Assembly (NCBI GenBank): GCA_027346135.1
Contig: DAIESS010000001.1
Span: 1 to 49,452 of the forward strand
Source of the DNA: Candidatus Saccharimonadota bacterium
GTDB taxonomy: Bacteria > Patescibacteriota > Saccharimonadia > Saccharimonadales > UBA4665
Direction: 5' to 3'
DNA: 49,452 bases
Shown: piece after piece, positions 46,475 through 49,452 of the stretch
How the letters are laid out: each line of letters starts with the position of its first letter
Numbering within the stretch: the first letter of the stretch is position 1
The notes under the pieces: generated by a model
What the model was told of the DNA's origin: nothing
The model's input: only the letters and a program-made list of their open reading frames with translations
Database searches by the model: none
Translations under genes and position numbers: made by a program

Positions 46475-47050
46475 TTAGTTTCTGGTGTCTAGCTCTTTAC
46501 GACCACGTTTGAGTAGGCGTGCCAGCCACAACAGTTCATCGAATATTTTTTTCAAACTATCATCATACCGTTCGGTATATTCTGGCTTCATCAGACCGGC
46601 TTCATCAAAAATATCTTGCACCCGTGGAAAATAAACGTCCCACGATAAGACCACCAGACCGGTTTCGCGAATGGCCGGCACAAGTGATTCAATCGCCCGC
46701 ACACCACCCCAGGAACCATTACTGGCACCCGCTAGAGCAACTGGCTTGTGATTGTAGTTGGACAGTTCGCTGTCTAACATCCGCTTTAGACTTCCCGGAA
46801 AGCTGTGGTTATATTCGGGAGTAATGATAAAAAACGCATCGGCTTTAGCCGTTATGTCGCTATATCGTGGATCCTTTCCCTCTGGGTCATTGCCATCACC
46901 AGGAAAGTTAAAGTCTTTAGGGTCGACAAAAATAACTTCGACATCGGGCAATTTTTCGGCAAAGTCCGCAACATAACGGGCGGCTTTGATCGATTCACGT
47001 TTTTCACGAGTTGTACCAGCTAGTACGGCTAGAGTGATTGGCTCTTCCAT
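46475..47050 (-). CDS. NADPH-dependent FMN reductase family protein
   Basis: 'LAGTTREKRESIKAARYVAD', 'FFIITPEYNHSFPGSLKRMLD', 'GASNGSWGGVRAI'; AAGGAG RBS upstream. Confidence 0.92.
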   Translation of the reverse strand: MEEPITLAVLAGTTREKRESIKAARYVADFAEKLPDVEVIFVDPKDFNFPGDGNDPEGKDPRYSDITAKADAFFIITPEYNHSFPGSLKRMLDSELSNYNHKPVALAGASNGSWGGVRAIESLVPAIRETGLVVLSWDVYFPRVQDIFDEAGLMKPEYTERYDDSLKKIFDELLWLARLLKRGRKELDTRN

Positions 47051-47068
47051 GATTAATAACTCCTTAAT

Positions 47069-47383
47069 TTATAAAAAATTTTGATGCGCATTGTGCATTA
47101 AAGCGGAAGCTAAAAGATATACCAATACCAACACGCCAAGAGCGCGCCGAAAATAATTAGCACCTTGAAAAATTTCTAGCCATGCCCACGTAAAAAGTGA
47201 GCCATAAGATATTGCCTGGGCTAATAACGCCGGACGTCCAGACAACGGATATGCCACTAACGTTGCCGCGAGCCAAACGATTAAAGGCAAATTCGGCTTA
47301 GCCGCTAGACCCCAACTACCGTCACGGTTTTTAAACGTCTTATCAAATAAAGTCCGTCGCTGATCATCGTTTTGAGCAACCAT
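47069..47383 (-). CDS. Small membrane protein
   Basis: 104 aa with several hydrophobic segments. Confidence 0.55.
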   Translation of the reverse strand: MVAQNDDQRRTLFDKTFKNRDGSWGLAAKPNLPLIVWLAATLVAYPLSGRPALLAQAISYGSLFTWAWLEIFQGANYFRRALGVLVLVYLLASALMHNAHQNFL

Positions 47384-47385
47384 GC

Positions 47386-48420
47386 CTACCTCACTTTCTC
47401 TTGATATAGCGCGTAATTTATTAGCCCTAGCAACAATAGGTTAAACAAAAACCCCGGCATCGCTCCAAATTGAATACGGGCAAAAATGAAAAACTCTGTT
47501 AGAAATAAGTTGATAAGTGTGGCTCGACGAAATTGTTCAAAAGCCAGACTACGGGATCTTGGCAGTAGAATCGCTCCAACCGTCACAAACCCAGCCGCTA
47601 TAATCGACGAAGCGAGTTGACCCATCAATAACTGCGAACTATATAGGCGTACATCTCCCAACATCAGATCGCGCACTTGATCGAAATTGTTAAATATCGT
47701 CGCTACAACCGCAACCATAAATAAGCTGGCTTGGGCAATGAAAAAAACTTGAACTAGACGGCTCGAGCTACGAGCTTTCCAAAATTTCTTATAAGTTTTG
47801 TCGACCTTGCGCATTATCAATTTAATGCGCCGTGGCGGTTCGGCCGGCACGGCTTCGACCTGGCTTAAGACGTCTTCCAAAATACGCGTAAATGGGCTGT
47901 TGGGATTTGCCCGATGCAGCAATTGGGCGACTCGCTTTTTCTCGTACGGGTCCATATCGTGAATGATTGCTTCCTCGAGCTGCGACAGTGCATTCACCTG
48001 ATATTCGCGCGAAGTTAAACGTTGCGTCGGGCGACTCAAAAAGTTAAACCCTAAATACAATGCGATAAATACAGCATAAATTAAGCCGATTGTCGGGTGA
48101 TAAAAATAATTATTATCGCTGGTAATGAACTTACCGAGCTCATCAATAAAAACACCAAAACCAATGCCTCCCAAAATTGCTGCCATCCGCTGCGCCCGAG
48201 CACCAATAAATGCTAGCACAGTAACGATGGCGCCAAGCATCAAAAAACCACCGTACAACATGTGAGCAACATGAAAATCGCCGCCGCCAAGCTGCGGGTA
48301 GCCAGACACATGCAAATAAAAACGTACGAGTAATAAGCTCGTAATTGCCGATATTAAAAAGACTTCCAGTTGGTCACGAGCCCGAACATTCCGTAAAAAT
48401 ATTTTTCGGCTTTTTCTCAT
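47386..48420 (-). CDS. Hypothetical polytopic membrane protein
   Basis: 344 aa; 'GGGDFHVAHMLYGGFLMLGAIV', 'GIGFGVFIDELGKFITSDNNYFYHP'. Confidence 0.7.
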   Translation of the reverse strand: MRKSRKIFLRNVRARDQLEVFLISAITSLLLVRFYLHVSGYPQLGGGDFHVAHMLYGGFLMLGAIVTVLAFIGARAQRMAAILGGIGFGVFIDELGKFITSDNNYFYHPTIGLIYAVFIALYLGFNFLSRPTQRLTSREYQVNALSQLEEAIIHDMDPYEKKRVAQLLHRANPNSPFTRILEDVLSQVEAVPAEPPRRIKLIMRKVDKTYKKFWKARSSSRLVQVFFIAQASLFMVAVVATIFNNFDQVRDLMLGDVRLYSSQLLMGQLASSIIAAGFVTVGAILLPRSRSLAFEQFRRATLINLFLTEFFIFARIQFGAMPGFLFNLLLLGLINYALYQEKVR

Positions 48421-48438
48421 TAGTTTTAAGTATATGCC

Positions 48439-48828
48439 CTACTGCTCTAAGCGGCCAATTTGGCCGTGGTCAAGACCATAATAGTGAGCGACTTCGTGCC
48501 ACAAAGTGTGATAAACCTGCTCGCGCAAATCGTCCAAATCAAACGAAGCTTGTGTGAGCGGCAATTTGAAAAGCGTTATCTTGTCGGGCAGCGTTGTCGA
48601 CATACCCTGCCGCCTAGACAGCGGTATGCCCTCGTACAAACCAAATAAGGTCTGATCATTACGCAATGATAGCTTCTCGCGCTGTTCGGGCGTAGGCTCA
48701 TCGGCATACAGGATGGCAACATTGCTTATATGGTCGCGGTGTTCTTCTGGTAATTTTTCGAACGCCTCGTCAATTAGCCGCTGAAATTCATCATCACTAA
48801 CTGGCTGCATATTAAGCTCGTAACTCAA
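48439..48828 (-). CDS. Zincin-like metallopeptidase (PF06262-like)
   Basis: 'LWHEVAHYYGLDHGQIG' (HExxHxxGxxH). Confidence 0.85.
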   Translation of the reverse strand: MSYELNMQPVSDDEFQRLIDEAFEKLPEEHRDHISNVAILYADEPTPEQREKLSLRNDQTLFGLYEGIPLSRRQGMSTTLPDKITLFKLPLTQASFDLDDLREQVYHTLWHEVAHYYGLDHGQIGRLEQ

Positions 48829-49452
48829 GCCGAGAGACTAACCAATCACGCGGCAAGATACTCAAAAACCAACCGGCGCGCGGCCCAGAATCTTTACCAA
48901 TCAACAACCGATACAAGCTGCCAAACATATCTTTGGGCTGCAGACCAAGCTGATCTTTCAGTTCATAAATTGCATTATGGAACCAGCCGCCATCGGCATC
49001 CTGCGGTGCAGTTTTGACTTTTTCAGCTAAAGCGCTAAACAGCTGCTTTTCGGTGTCGGAATATTTATCGGCATCGACGGTCTCGAGTAGGTTAAATTGA
49101 ATGTCTTGCGGCGCCCAACTAGCTAGCCACTTGTCGATAAAGGTAAGTTCGCGACGGATGATATCGGCCTGCTGCTCAACGGCAGCGGCGTGTTCGGTTC
49201 GGGCAATAATTGCCAAGGTTTTATCAACGTCTTTAAGGGCTGCCTGGTAGCTTGCGACTAAGTGCGAAAACGGTACATTACTGACTGTTGGCGACTCGAC
49301 TCGATGTAAACATAGTTCTAGTAATTGTTTGTCGGCCTCGGTCTTGTCTGGCTTGGCCTGTAATTCGGCAAACTCATCGAACAAACGTAGCAAGGTCTCG
49401 CCTTCACCAAAAAAGAGTTGCTTATCGGGCGCAAAACGCAGCAAGAAGAACC
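48812..49452 (-). CDS. lysK: Class I lysyl-tRNA synthetase, C-terminal part (5' end outside window)
   Basis: 'GWFHNAIYELKDQLGLQPKDMFGSLYRLLIGKDSGPRAGWFLSILPRDWLVSRLEL'; frame stays open to the window edge. Confidence 0.75.
   Translation of the reverse strand, partial: FFLLRFAPDKQLFFGEGETLLRLFDEFAELQAKPDKTEADKQLLELCLHRVESPTVSNVPFSHLVASYQAALKDVDKTLAIIARTEHAAAVEQQADIIRRELTFIDKWLASWAPQDIQFNLLETVDADKYSDTEKQLFSALAEKVKTAPQDADGGWFHNAIYELKDQLGLQPKDMFGSLYRLLIGKDSGPRAGWFLSILPRDWLVSRLELRA

Noticed and set aside
1-49452. Alternative genetic code (UGA or UAA reassignment)
   Set aside because: prfB (RF2) is intact and TAA, TAG and TGA end many clear genes; the two TAA-interrupted ORFs are better treated as isolated lesions.
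1-49452. CRISPR array, tRNA/rRNA genes, transposase/integrase
   Set aside because: No regularly spaced repeats, tRNA-like GGTTCRA arms in cloverleaf context, or mobile-element ORFs were seen by eye; tRNAscan/CRISPRCasFinder would be needed to exclude them fully.

Overview
The 49.5 kb window is gene-dense and mostly minus-strand. Its gene content looks like Candidatus Saccharibacteria (TM7/CPR), but that assignment is an inference. It uses the standard code: an intact RF2 gene is present and TAA/TAG/TGA all act as stops. Main blocks are: (i) a reduced dcw cluster (mraZ-rsmH-ftsL-like-ftsI-mraY-ftsW-murG-ftsQ-like) with MraZ-box-like repeats upstream; (ii) an accessory region at about 12-19 kb with a DUF4868/KwaB-like protein, a Pif1-HRDC helicase, an RNase HI ORF broken by an in-frame TAA, an NYN nuclease and a second TAA-split ORF; (iii) housekeeping genes (glyQS, recO, xseAB, rpmA, pyrG, ctpA, pcsB-like, ftsEX, prfB, secA, hpf, serS); (iv) a membrane/redox block at 44.4-48.4 kb. 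The most striking observation is a heliorhodopsin-family protein (44385-45206) in which the retinal-binding TM7 Lys aligns to Trp, the TM3 Glu counterion aligns to Asn, and other pocket residues also differ. Other observations include a sensor/receiver pair that lacks both canonical phospho-acceptors, a candidate ~137-nt structured RNA at 18.9-19.06 kb, and -10-like boxes repeatedly placed 6-10 nt from start codons, which suggests leaderless mRNAs. No tRNA, rRNA, CRISPR array or transposase was recognised.
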